A stretch of DNA of 64,000 bases from Isoetes taiwanensis (taxonomy: Eukaryota > Streptophyta > Lycopodiopsida > Isoetales > Isoetaceae): assembly GCA_021234155.1 (NCBI GenBank), contig JAJEKV010000064.1:5832001-5896000 (forward strand), written 5' to 3'. Shown here piece by piece: positions 42,930 through 55,200 of the stretch. A program made the translations under genes and the position numbers. The number at the start of each line of letters is the position of its first letter. Positions within the stretch are counted from its first letter, which is position 1. The notes beneath the pieces are model-generated. The model made no database searches. It was given only the letters and a program-made list of their open reading frames with translations, and was not told where the DNA came from.

Positions 42930-43824
42930 TCACTGGATATTAACAATCCAAAGTACCGTAGTAAAAAAAGATCGCCATAGCTGGAATCTTGAGCTTCGGA
43001 AAGAAGAGCGGAAAGGAAAATGCGATGCGGGGCTTGCTGGTATAGAACAGGTCTCTACGGAAGTACGCAGTGTAAACGAAACTGTACTAATTGCCGGAGT
43101 TGGAGGGAAGCAGCCGGCCGGCAGGAAGACAATTTGCCGGGGTTATCCACGGCACGGTTTCGTCACGTTTGGTTTGTGGGGAACTAGGATGACGTGTCAT
43201 CTCCTGGCCCACCGAATTAGGGAGACATCCTTGGTTTCCATGGTGATGGTTTTTTAATTTTTTTATTTTTATTTTTGAAGGATCCAGTGATGGTGGTATT
43301 TTATCAAAGATGCCCTCGTGTTCCTCTGTCTCTCCTCACATTGTTCATGCTAACTTGCTCAACTGCCGCCCATCCCTTCATCCTTTGCTCGTTGGAACGA
43401 ATGCTTTGCTTCTCCCTTGCTCCTCTCGCACCTTGCATTGTTTATTCCTGCCTCTGACTCCATCAAGATCTGTACCCATCATCAAAGTTTCATTCATTGT
43501 TGGAAACATGAATCCAATGCCAGATTGCTAAGCCCAGATGAGGACGAGCAAGTCAACTTTTAGTGCCTGCTAGCTTGATGTAGCACGAATCCTTTTGTAA
43601 AGTATGACCGAACTCAAATTACAATGACAAAATCTGAAGCAACTAATATTTTCTTTCTTCTTCTTTCTTTTCTTTTAAGAGCACGAGACTAGACAAATTA
43701 AACGCGTAAAACAATGAAACTCCAAGGGAAGCTGCCCAAACGAAGGGCATTATTGAAGAGGATTTACCTCTAAACTAAACACTTAAGAAATATTTAAAAT
43801 ATTGTTGCAAGATCTATTGTGGGC

Positions 43825-46800
43825 TTTTTCACCGATGGTTTCCTGGACTTTAAGAGATTACATATTCATGGCTGACAAGACACCTTGAGAAGTTAAGACT
43901 GCCGCAGTTCCAATCTTTAAAGGCTATTGGAGGGAATTTTTTCCTTTCTTGTGATAGCGAATCCACTGTGGAAAAATTTGTTACCAAGCGATAGATTATT
44001 TTGCAGGAGACTTTATATTATACCAATGCTACTCCCCAGGCTTTACTCCAGATAAGATATCTGCCATAAGATTACCATGTTGGTTTATGGTTGAGCGGTT
44101 GCCACCAGATATGCTTGACCTAGATTTTCTAAGCTCGATTGCTAACATGACACTGGGCACTTATATTTCACATTCAATTGTGAGAGGCCCTACGATTTGT
44201 GTTGGAATACCAGCTGGAGAAGGTATACCTAAGCATCTAGTAGTGCAAAGTGGCATATATTTCTCTTTGTATGGCCTGAAACTAATAAATGGCTAGAACT
44301 TGCATAGGATGTTTCCTAAGTTACATATTGGAGAGCTCGATGTTACTCAAAATAAAAATGAGGGTACGCAAGCCCATACTGCAAAGTCTCACCAGCCCAT
44401 ACTGCAAAGTCTCAGACTCGATGAAGAATGTGGAAATTGGTGCAACTACCAAGGATAACTCCTCAAAGCTGCCTCTAAATCTTTTTACTAAAAAGAAGGT
44501 ATTAGAAAAGGAAATGGTAGTCAAAAGCATTGATCATGAGTTAATAAACAGATCCGAGGCTAATACTAGTTGTCTTTCCTCTCAATTGAACAATCACGGA
44601 TTGGTTGGGTGGAATCAACATGTAATAGACCTAGAATGGAAAACCATCAGGGGAAAAGGGTAATATAAAAATAAAACAAATGATCCAGTAAAATCCAAAA
44701 TGCAGACTTGATGTGTGTTGACTCTCCTAATGACCTGTTTCCTGGCCTGGTGGATGGGATTCCCTTCCATATTAACCGATGGGTTGATCTTGTATCTTCC
44801 AAGGAAGGGAAGAATATGGGCCATGAGTCTCAGCAGAAAGGTAGATTGGGTGAAGGAGAGGAAGGGAGGATGATGTCCAAGAGGAAGAAACACACTTGAA
44901 AAATGGATCATAAGATTTTAAACTGGAATATTCAAGGGGTGAAATCGTCAGAGATAAAAGATAGCAAACTAGCTTTAGCTTTGGCTAGAATTAAACTAGA
45001 CATAATCTGCTTACAAGAACATAGATGTAAGGGTGAAGAAATAGGGTATCTTTTGGACCTGTTAGGAGATAGCTTTATTGGAATAGCATTTACAAGTGGT
45101 AGGTCTAGTGCAGGGACCTTAATTGCATGTAGGAAGGAGATTAACACAAGGCCCCCAAAATTGAACCATTGTGTTGATAATTCACTTATGTTGATAATTT
45201 CGGTAGGTGTAGCATAATAACATGGAATGTAGACTGACAAGTATGGGGTATAATTAATGTATGCATATAATGTTTGAAGAATGAAAGATGCACTGTGGGC
45301 CACAATCAAGAACAAGGTCAAGGATTATGGCAACACTAATATTGCCTGGATCATGGTTGGTGACTTCAACATGGTGGAAACTAGGGAGGATAGACTTGGT
45401 AATTCAAGACAGTAACGCCACAAAGATTGTGGCTAGTTCGAGAAAGAACAATTATGGGTCAGTTTGTCAGCAGCATTGCAACTGTCAGGATGCAAAGAGA
45501 TGATGGGTTTACATGGTGTACTGACTGGGTAGTTGAAGGCATGGCATATTCTCGTCATGACAGGCACTGTATGAATCACATGGCTGCAATCTATGGCCCA
45601 TCTTTCAAATCCGCAGTTGGTAATTAGTAGCCTTCTGGGCACCTTGAGACCTCTAAGATACCTGTTATTTGAGGGATGCTAATTTCAAGTTTCAATGCAA
45701 AGGATTATGGTTTGGGATAAGCTCAAATAAAATAGGTATGGAGGCAATGGTTTCTTCTCTTGCAGCTATTATCTAATTTGCTAAAGAATGGAGGAAAAAT
45801 AAAGTAATGAAGGAGAGGATAAAGTTAGATTCTTTATGTCAGGAATTCTCCTATCTCAGAAGAGTTGGAGCTACTTTAGGAAGTTGTTAGAGACAAATTC
45901 TCAAAGAAATAAAAAATTTGGAATATAGAGGCTAAAGTAAAAGTGGGTCTAACATGGCTAAGAGAAGGGAGAGGTGCTCAAAATTCCTTTTCAGGGTCAT
46001 AAGACAAAGAAAGCATGCAGCTTCATTTTCCTCTCTTCAAATGGAAGATGGGTCAATTAGGGAGCCCCAGGAGATCAAACCCCAGAAGATTAAAGAATAT
46101 TTGTATAACTACCTAGGGAAGAGATTTGTGGTGCAGCTTTTTCGTTGGCCAAAGGCAAGTGTCCAGGATTAGAAGGTATTTCCATCATGCTCTTCTAAAC
46201 CAACTGGGAATGGATAGAACCCTTTGTATACGATGCATACTCAGTCTTTTTGGAGGGAAGAACTTGACAACCCTGTATGCATTACACTGATACCAAAAGT
46301 AAGGAGACCAAACAATTAGTAAGTGAAGACCTATCACGTTACTATCTTCATTTTATAAAATTATTGCTAAAACATATGTAGAGAGGCTAAAACCAATTCT
46401 AATATGACACATTGCCAACGCGCAGTCTAGTTTTTTACGTAAAAGAAGCATCCTTAGCAATATTGTTGTTGCATTTGAAGGTTTGCATTTAGGCAAAGAA
46501 AATGCAACAAAGGATCGTGTACTTAAAACTGGACTTCAAAAAAGTATACGATAGTGTAAGCTGGTCCTTCCTCCAGAAGATGGTTTTAGCTTTCAGTTGT
46601 GAGTCAGACTTCACATTGGCGGTGATGAAACTTCTCTATACAAGTCGTGCGTTGGTGGTTTCCTTTGGCGAGACCTCCTATTTTTCCGATTGGTCGAGGT
46701 ATCCGGCAGGGTTGTCCATTGACACCTTTTCTTTTCAACATTGTGGCGAAAGGTCTTTCTTAGCTACTTCTCTCAGCAACAGATGATGGAATCATTAATG

Positions 46801-48476
46801 GCTTAGCTATGTGTGATGGAATTCAACAGGTATGCAGTCAGTATGCTGATGATACTTTTCTTTTAGGAAAATTCATCTTGTGCTAAACTTCTTAACATAT
46901 TCTCCATGGCTTCGAGTTGTTCCTTGAACTGGAAAATAATACCAAGATGTAGCTCGTCCAAATTGTTGGGCATTCCGGTTGTATCAATAGGTCAATGACG
47001 GAGATGTGGGATGAGATTCTACTAGCGTTAGAGAAACACTTGAATTAGTGGAGAGAGTGCAAGCTCTCCATGGCAGGTAGGAATGTGGCGGCAAAGTCAG
47101 TTTTGCAGTACGTACATGTATGTAGCATCAATATTATTGGCATTAAAAAATAGCACAGTAGTTGACCAGAACAATAAGGAATTTTGTATGGGAGGCAATG
47201 AAGAGGGTGCAGATGTCAAAGTGGCTTGGGATAAGTGTTGTACCCCGAAAAAGCACGGCTGACTTGGAATGATAGACATCGTGTTACATAACAAAATTCT
47301 AGTGAGCAAATTTATTTGGCAGATATTGAATGAACAGATAGGCCCTCTAGGTTCTCAATTGTTGAAGCAGTCATTATTACATTGTATCCCATGTGGTAAG
47401 GCTTCCATGCAAGTTGATCTGTCGTGGGCTCTTTTTTACAAGTTGAAGCCTTTTACTTAGGTGATAACTGTAGCACCTCATTTGAATAAAGAAGTTTGTA
47501 ACAGTTCGAAATGGAGGTGCATTCAATGAAAGCATCATGATTTACTCCGAAATTGCCCACCAGAGGTCTTGCATAATAAGGGATGTTACTTACCAGTTGC
47601 CAAATTTTCCTACCTTGCTGACGCCAATTATATCTCTATTTGAAGTCCTCCCATGATAAAATTACACCTTGTGAATACCAGTTGCCAACATAGTCGATTC
47701 CTGGCAACGACCACCTCCGTTGATTTCCTTCTGTCCACTATGAAAAAATAGGGTTTTCGGATCATTATCAGTTTCTATGCAACTAATGCCATAAGCTCCT
47801 AATAGTCTCCCATGCTTTAAGAAATCGTTTCAAAAAAAGGGGATGTCCCTAAGAAAGCGATCTGAAACGTATGTGGAAGCAAGTCTAAGTGCAAGTTCTC
47901 ATCCTGGCAAATTATTGACATGGCGATGAGGACTAACAATGTGGTCAACATATTCAATATACAAGTTAATTCTGCATGTCCTATATGCGATTATGCAAAG
48001 AGACAATCAAACGCTGCTTCATAGATTGTATAAAGATTCAAATTGCTTGGGACCATGTGAAAGAAATATTCCAGATATCTTATCCAGTTGCATATATTGT
48101 GTTAGGGATATACCCTATGGGGTGGTCTGTGCTAAAGAGGAATGCTATACAATTGTGTAAGGATAGCTCCCCTGGGTTATCTGGGGGTGGCATAGAGCAT
48201 TTGCTTCTCTCAGTTACTCGCATCCATCCAAGATTATCTCTGAAATCCAAACTCAGTAAGCAGGCTCGTGCTATAACCGATCAAAGGTTGGGCCAACAAC
48301 TATGGGATAATTTCTTTAGGCAGTTGTGATGTATGCAATGTTTAATTTTGTTATGTGATTAACTCCACACAACCACCATGGCAGTGTGGACGCATTGATA
48401 TCACATAGAGTTAAGTTATATTCATAAATCTGTTATGCATGAAAGCATTTAAAAAAAAAAAAAAGGAAAAAAAAAG
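43825..48476 (+). mobile_element. Nearly full-length L1-type LINE, multiply frameshifted, poly-A tail
   Basis: The order is that of a plant L1. The ORF1 nucleic-acid-binding region lies about 43850-44290 (PDKISAIRLPCW, VERLPPDMLDLDFLSSIANM, then ICVGIPAGEGIP). The endonuclease lies at 44903-45640 (NWNIQGVKSS, DIICLQEHRC, WIMVGDFNMVE, DGFTWC). The reverse transcriptase lies about 46180-46900 (ITLIPKV, motif A YLKLDFKKVYDSVSWSFL, motif B GIRQGCPLTPFLF, motif C QYADDTFLL with YADD intact). A post-RT block reads KFIWQIL. A C-terminal zinc-finger region lies near 47990-48070 (CPICDYAKETIKRC, then AWDHVKEIF). Poly-A follows at 48451-48475. Many frameshifts and stops inactivate it. A 22 bp tandem duplication (44372-44412) sits in ORF1. 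The 5' end and target duplication were not located. Confidence 0.88.
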
Positions 48477-49708
48477 CTATCCTTGAACATAAGCTAAATC
48501 TTATGTCTATTACATATAAAGGAATGGTAAGAAAATCTAGTTGTCTAGTTGGCTTCAAAATGTGGGACATGAACTGTGTCTAGTTGGCTTCAAAATGTGG
48601 GACATGAACTAACGGTCTTGCTACATAAGATTGTTTGGGCGAGTTTTGAGATTGACAGTGCTCGATTTTCGAATGATCGATTTGTGCACTCTAGTGTAAA
48701 AAAAACGGCCGTCAAATTTTAGCCCTTTTTAGAGTGTTTTTATAAAGAGAAATTTCCTATTGGATGGTTGTCAAATTTCTGATTTTATTTATTATCTTAA
48801 GTCATCGGAAACACTGAAAAGCAAAGAAAAATTTTATGCTTCTCAATTTATTTATTTTTGTCAAATGATCTTCTCCAACAGAAGATTTCAGAGCGCAAGC
48901 CAGCGCTCGCGATTATCGTCTCTCGTGAGAGATTATGCCCTAAAATCTTTTGTCGAAGAAGATTGTCTCTTCCAAAAATAGTTAGAATAATAGTGGCATG
49001 GTCCATTTCCATGGCATCTCGCAAAAAAGCCTTAGCTTAGGGAATATGTCATTATGGAATTGGCACAAAGGATCCCAATCTCAAGTAGAACATCTACTCC
49101 ACCTATAAGCGGCAGAGTGCTATAGAGTTTGAGAATGAATGGTTCCGCCAAGATCTACCTCGTCAAACAACTCCTTCAGCAAGGCTTTCTTGAACACATT
49201 GACCCTCAACAAGTTCTCAGGTAAAAAGAAAGTCACAAGTCGCTAATGCACACCTCGTGGCCCTAAAAAATTATTGTCACTTGATAACAATAAATGTCGT
49301 CATAAAAAAGCGAGCTCTAATCTATTATTAGACGGCATGATCGCTAGCATGATTCACTGATGTTAAACTGTGCCTTGGATTTGATAAGACATTTACCGAA
49401 GCATTCCAGTCAGATGCTTCTAAACAAGAATGCTACAATTGTTGCAAGCTCCCAAAATCTAAAACATTGAGACCCCATCAATTTATTCACAAATTTGAAC
49501 AAGTCGCCTCACAACTTTTAGATCCAGGAAATGAGTTTAATTTGATCAATTAGTTTCTATCTAGCGCACCCACAACATTGGAGTTACCTATGACTGGAGC
49601 ATCTTATGACTTCTCTACCACGTGGTGTTCTCAATGCATAAATATAAACCATGAAACACCATATTTCAGCACTATAAAAGAACATGCCATCATTTCATGA
49701 TGATGTAT
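48477..49708. other. Non-coding interval with a 39 bp tandem duplication
   Basis: TCTAGTTGGCTTCAAAATGT followed by GGGACATGAACT is duplicated at 48537-48611. Short frames such as the one near 49130-49220 are not recognisable. Confidence 0.5.
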
Positions 49709-49871
49709 ACTTGTACAGTTTGACAGCATTCTTATTACTGCCATGGTTTTTCCCTCGAAAACCTTTTGGGGCAGGGGTTTTTTTAACCCGGACAGTAATA
49801 AGTTTGCTACCCTCCTTCTGGGTCCCATAGGCCGATTGGTCTCAGTGGACGATAAAAATCATTCTTTCTTT
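49709..49871 (+). repeat. TATTC-tailed short repeat, copy 5 (best-preserved head)
   Basis: It starts TTGTACAGTTTGACAGCATT, then CTTATTACTG (49731-49740), which pairs with CAGTAATAAG (49793-49802). Inside are GGTTTTTCCCTCGAAAACC and a C/G-rich GGGGCAGGGG arm. The core GGCCGATTGGTCTCAGTGGA and the tail CGATAAAAATCATTCTTTCT follow. The 10 bp arms are perfect, so the 5' half is a strong stem-loop. Confidence 0.75.
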
Positions 49872-50530
49872 GTAAAATCCACAGAATTTATATTGTTCGT
49901 GCAGCTCTAGTCTGCTCAAATTATACTCAGTCTAGTTAGCTATATGATGTGTGATTGTCTAGATCATCTCTATCACCAGCTTCAAGCACTTGGTTTGCCA
50001 CATTGTAGTCTCAAAGGCCACACAAAGATAGGGAATCAGAATGGCATAAGCCTAAAGGAAAGCACACCACAACAATAGAGTAGGCCACATCTCCAGGCTC
50101 ACCCAGAACTGCAAATACGCTTAGCATTATGGAAAGCCAAATGCCTAAGAACATATCGGTCGATGTCATCCTAAGAGCTCAACACAATGTAGAACCTCTT
50201 GATTGTAGTTGAAAAGACGCATCAGCTAACACAGTCAGACGTAAAGAAAATCCAAGAGGGTTTGTTCCTGCCAATGGAGATTCATGTACTTTTAGTCATA
50301 CGAACGAGATAACGGCTCTAAGCAGGGATAGGTTCTATACATACAAAATTATTTTTTTGGACATATAAAGTCCAAAAATATGTATTTTTAAGTTAAAAAC
50401 ATATTTTTCGTACTTTTCCCTCTCTGGGCGGAAAAAAATAAATTAGTCAACTACGCTTGAAACCGGTTTTCACATAAGTGAACCGAGGGTTTTTCGCGTG
50501 AAGTTTAAAGGAAAAAACAAAACAAATAAC

Positions 50531-50820
50531 GATGACGACGATGATGGTGATGGTGATGGTGATGGTGATGGTGATGGTGATGGTGATGGTGATGGTGATG
50601 GTGATGGTGATGGTGATGGTGATGTTGATGTTGATGGTGATGGTGATGGTGATGGTGATGGTGATGGTGATGGTGATGGTGATGGTGATGGTGATGGTGA
50701 TGGTGATGGTGATGGTGATGGTGATGGTGATGGTGATGGTGATGGTGATGGTGATGGTGATGGTGATGGTGATGGTGATGGTGATGGTGATGGTGATGGT
50801 GATGATGATGATGATGATGA
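50531..50820. repeat. Hexanucleotide microsatellite (GATGGT)n, ~290 bp
   Basis: About 43 GATGGT units, with one GATGTTGATGTT interruption near 50620 and GAT-only ends (GATGACGAC at the left, GATGATGAT at the right). All frames on both strands stay open (Gly-Asp, Met-Val, Ser-Pro), which produces false genes. Confidence 0.98.
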
Positions 50821-50821
50821 T

Positions 50822-50859
50822 TTTCGCGTAAGCAAAATAGTTGTTTTGCTTACGCGAAA
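50822..50859. repeat. Perfect 16 bp inverted repeat beside the microsatellite
   Basis: TTTCGCGTAAGCAAAA (50822-50837) and TTTTGCTTACGCGAAA (50844-50859) flank a 6-base loop. A second palindrome-like CCGCTTAAGCGAAAA follows at 50866, and a TTTTTCGCGTGAAG word lies on the other side of the microsatellite (50492). Confidence 0.95.
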
Positions 50860-50921
50860 TTGTTTCCGCTTAAGCGAAAAGAAGGTTGTCATGTGATATA
50901 TAATTCTATCGTGGAGGGAAT

Positions 50922-51648
50922 GTACAGTGTGGTTTTGTCTGCAGTGGAAGCATGATGCTCGAGGACGAGCATAGTTCTAGGGGGAGGTAACGTCTAACCG
51001 AGATGCCCTTAGCCAACTGGGCAAAACTGTCTAGACTTTTATGAGTAGTCATCTCTACCCATTTATGCCAGTGTCTCGGGAACGTGACACCAAAATCCAA
51101 GCAAGTGGTCTCCTATGGGTCCATTACAATCTCTCCCACTAGAACTATGCTCGTCCTCGAGCATCATGCTTTCATTACAGACACAACCACACCATACATC
51201 CCCTCCATGGCAGAATTATATGGCATATGACATCCATGTCATTTATGCCCCCGTGGAGACTTGAACTCAAGCCATGCTCTGATACCAAATGTAATGTTCC
51301 TAACCCAGATGTCCTTAACCAATTGTGCAATATCGTCCAGACGTTTATAAGTAGTCATTCCTACCCATTTATGCCAGTGTCTTGGGAACGCGACACCAAG
51401 ATCTCTATTGTGGACACAACCACACCATACATCCCCTCCATGGCAAAATTATGTGTCATATGACATCCATGTCATTTATGGCCCCATGGAGACTCAAATT
51501 TGAGCCGTGCTCTGATACCAAATGTAACGTTTCTAACCGACATGTCCCGTCTAGATGTTTATGAGTAGTCGCTTCTACCCATTTATGCCAGTGTCTCGGG
51601 AACGTGATCCCAAGATCCACTTGAGCGGTCTCCCATGGGCCTGTTATA
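50922..51648 (-). mobile_element. Rearranged TRIM array: three LTRs, two interiors, inverted end
   Basis: On the minus strand there are three LTR copies of the family at 25179: 51648-51523, about 51402-51290 (end deleted) and 51128-50987. Between them are interiors beginning with a tRNA-Met primer site (GCTCTGATACCA on the plus strand near 51276-51287 and 51509-51520) and carrying a CTCGAGGACGAGCAT palindrome. The first-listed LTR has lost about 20 bp. Beyond 50987 the interior and purine tract appear again in the opposite orientation (50922-50985), so the last LTR is flanked by inward-facing copies of the same interior end. Divergence between LTRs is substantial, so this array is older than the TRIM at 25 kb. 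Confidence 0.85.
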
Positions 51649-54062
51649 GAAATGGAGTTTTCTGGAAATTTCAGGCATATACAGCAAAGGGGGGGTTCTG
51701 TCAACCCTTTGTATTCACATGGTACATCGTCCTCCGCACCTCGCGTCCCCCCTGCCCCCTCCCTCTCCCGCCTGAAAACCTTGACGAAGAATAACAAACC
51801 ATCAGAAGCCACCCAAAGCATGTTATAAGAAGCGCTACTTTCATCCAATACAATGGTTACACCATTGCAATTATGGATGACATTCAACAATGCATGGAAT
51901 CTTAGTATATCTAAGTCTCTCCAGACTCCTAAGTATCTATAGGACTATATATATTTCTAATCAAACAGCCACCTCAACCTATCTATGTCACAGTTATTGC
52001 AGTGGTTCTAATACAAATTTTTTTTTTTTGTTTGAAAGTAAGAAGTTTTGTATTGATCAGATAGGAAAAATTACAATACAAAGATCCCTTATGGATCAGA
52101 TATAATTTAAGCACAAATGATCCCACATGGATCCGAAATCACATCTGCAGCTACAGTATATATAAGTCTTCTCTCAACCTCTTCTTCCGTTTAACAACAG
52201 AATACTACAGGAGCAAAATACTCATTTTCCAGAAGCTGCAGATAAATCTTGAATGCTCTAAAACAACCTTCTGCAAAAGTAGAGATGAAGAGAAAAAGAG
52301 ACAAAGAGTAATCTGAGCAGTCTCCCGCACTGCTCAGAGAAGTCACATGTGCTTCAATCTTTAATCAGTTATACATATTGAATACCAAATAAGAAATTAA
52401 AAGAGATGCTGCATCGTCAGGATGTGCCAGTCAGCCTACCTGAAATAAGCTAGACACATAGCCCAGCCGCCAAAGCTCTCCTCCAAAGCCTGGTTCATAA
52501 TATCTGGTCTTGATATGGAAGCGTCGTCCTGGTCACAATCAAATCCCTAGCTCGGCAATCTCAAATAATCTGTCATCTTGTTTCAAATCCATAAAATAAT
52601 GATCAATGAACTTACTCTGCCTTCTTCCAAGAAAACATCCCTAAATCGTTCTGCTAGCAAGAAAGAGCAGAAGGACGGGGAAAAAGCTTCGTGATCAGAA
52701 GACCCATCTTAAAGTTAGATTTCCTGGAAGAAATATAAACCTGAAACTGCTTTCTTTATGGTTATGCTATAATTTTGCCCCACCTTATAGGCTCTACACC
52801 CTTTCGGTGTGCCTTATTTGAGATGGAGAAGAATCCATAGACTACTAGACAGGCCCAAGAAACAGAGAATCTAGGCTGCTAGAAATCTACAGTTTTTGCT
52901 TCATCAAATCATCAAGCCTCTTAGAAACTTGAGAGCAAAAAACCACGTTAGTGGCTTACCAGCAAGACCACAAAAGACCGCCTTACAAGCAGCTCCAAAA
53001 TTGATCTCCGGACATTCTTTGGAGGCCAAAATCTGCTGAATCCAGAAGCAAAACCCCTACTAGCATCTGGATCAAGGAAGAAGATCAAGGGATGCTGCAA
53101 CAGTGCCGGAAAAGAGAGGGGAGGAAGGACGGATCTCCCTCTCTGCCACCGCCCTAGCCGCAGGCGCCAAGAAAGTCGTTCTCCATCGATATCCTCTCAA
53201 CCCTCCTGTTTCCTTCTAATACAAATTCATGGCTATGCAACAGTGAAAAAAAGTTCATCGATGTCATTATTATCATGATGGATCAACTTCGTCCAACATT
53301 GGATTTCAAACATGTGTATCACTACACATTTGATCTTAAGTTGGTGAAACAATCCCTTGATTCCAGCCTATAACATTCTCAGAGACATCTCAGTACAATT
53401 CTCATCAGCTGTACGGGTTGAATGGCCTTTGGCCTTTCTCATCCGGATAGAGATCCTATTTGAGTCTATTCTCACTTCTGGGTCCAGATTCTTGCATGGA
53501 ATGCTCTTCATCGATCATGCTTTCCATCACGTTTTTTTGTTAGCATGACATCAATAGCCTCTATTAAAATATCAACATGAACATGGAAGAACTTAACTGA
53601 ATGTGGGTTAATGAGGATTGGCAGTTTTATGAGTTTTTGCATCAAAAATTCAAATGCTTCTTTGACTGATTTTGTATGTTGATTTATAGGTGTCGCTATC
53701 TTAGCGAGGTGTTAAATGAGAGAAGTATACTAGTTCGCTGATAGGAGTATTCATATCCACGATGCTTTTTGGTTAAGATCTGAGACAATACCCTACTAGT
53801 GACGATGTGACCTAGCAGATGTCTTTGTGGAAACTAGAAAAGTACATCTTTTGTGAATGAAAGTTGAGTAAAAGGACACCTATGAAGTGGAAACACCACT
53901 GAAGTTCATGCAGACATGATTTAATCAATGGAACTGGACACATTGGGGCAGAGTTTGTTGATGTATCCATCGCTTATTTTTTCATCTGCCTTGTGTGTGA
54001 GAGACATATGGTGACTCTAGCACACAAGGCAGACAAATGGGAAAATGATATACACTCTCGTA
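51649..54062 (-). mobile_element. Decayed Ty3/gypsy RT-RNase H remnant, tandem unit A
   Basis: The unit is collinear with unit B (54063-55200) and carries the same words (AACAATGCATGGAATCTTAG, TTGATTCCAGCCTATA, GATGGATCAACTTCGTCCAA). It is interrupted by the retroposon at 52020-53213. Protein similarity is clearest in unit B. Unit A retains only short pieces of the RNase H-proximal region on the minus strand. Confidence 0.7.
52006..53227 (-). mobile_element. 1.2 kb retroposon with poly-A and 14 bp TSD
   Basis: The insert 52020-53213 is flanked by TTCTAATACAAATT on both sides (52006-52019 and 53214-53227). A T-run at 52018-52030 is the poly-A tail of a minus-strand insertion. The tandem paralogue has an uninterrupted site (CCCAATGCAAATTTATGGC near 54426), confirming insertion. 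The minus-strand 5' end contains ATGGAGAACGACTTTCTTGG (start at 53186) followed soon by a stop. The long variable target duplication and A-tail indicate LINE-machinery retroposition. The body may be an internally deleted LINE or a processed transcript. I do not recognise a protein. Confidence 0.85.
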
Positions 54063-55200
54063 TAGTATATGGTGAAATGAGATTTTCTGGAAAAATTTTA
54101 AGGCGTATACAAAAAAAGGGGTGTTTTGTCAACCCCTTGCATTCACGTGGTACACTTCCCCTTCCCGAACATGCATACCTCTCCTCCTCGAAAACCTTGA
54201 TGATGAACAACAATACCATCAGGAGCCACCTAAAACATGTCACAAGAAGTGCCACTTTCATCCAGTATGATGGTTATACCATTGCAGTTATGGATGAAAT
54301 CCAACAATGCATGGAATCTTAGAATATCTAAGTCTCTTTCAGACTTCTAGATATCTATAGGCTTGTCTATGTTTCTAGCCCGATAGCCACCTCAATCTAT
54401 CTATGTCACAGTTATTGCAGTGCTCCCAATGCAAATTTATGGCTATGCAATAAAAAAGCTCATCGATGTCATTAATATCATGATGGATCACTTTGTCCAA
54501 CATTGGATTTCAAACATGTGTATCTGTGCACAATGATGTTAATTTAATCAATCCCTTGATTCCAGCCTATAGCATTCTCAGAGACATCTTAGTACAAGTC
54601 TTTGATATTGTCATCAGTTGTACGAGCTAAGTGGGCTTTGGGCTTTCTCATTCGGGTAGAGATCCGGAGTTTGTTCTCACCTTTGAATCTGGTCTCTTGC
54701 ATGGAACACGCTTCATTGATCATCTTTTGCATCTGGTTGTTTGATTAGTATGACATCAATAGCCTCCATTGAAACATCAACATGAACATGGAAGAGCTTA
54801 ACTGAATGTGAGTTAATGAGGATTGGCGCTTTTATGAGTTTCTGCTTCAAAACTTCAAATGCAATATCTTTTCAAATCTGTTTTTTGACTGACCGTAAGT
54901 TGATTTATACGTGTTGCTATCTTGGCAAGGTGTTAAATGAAAGAAGTATACGAGTTGACTTTGCCTACAGGTAGCTATGACACTGGTAGGAGTATTCATA
55001 TCCACGATGCTTTTTTGTCAAGATCAGAAATAATACCCCACTGGCTGACAATCTATCCTAGCAGGTGTCTTTATGTATAAAAGTGCATCTAACTTGATTG
55101 TTACACCTATGAAATTGCAACAACACTGAAGTTTGCGCAGACTTTGATCTGGGACACACAGGGGCAGAGTTTGGTGATGTATTCATCGCTTGTTTTTTCC
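54063..55200 (-). mobile_element. Decayed Ty3/gypsy RT-RNase H remnant, tandem unit B
   Basis: On the minus strand from about 55060 downward, allowing stops, the peptide reads LLG-IVSQWGIISDLDKKAS, VGKVNSYTSFI-HLAKIATR, FEVLKQKLIKAPILI, then KLFHVHVDVSMEAIDVILIK. This is the end of the reverse transcriptase, the connection and the start of RNase H (LGHIVSxxG, FLGxxxYYRRFI, LKxxLxxAPVL, FxVxxDAS) of a Ty3/gypsy element of a different lineage from that at 23 kb. Many stops and indels are present. Confidence 0.75.

Noticed and set aside
50470-50896. Long open frames encoding Gly-Asp, Met-Val or Ser-Pro repeats
   Set aside because: They are translations of the GATGGT microsatellite. All frames on both strands are open, and there is no non-repeat protein sequence around them.
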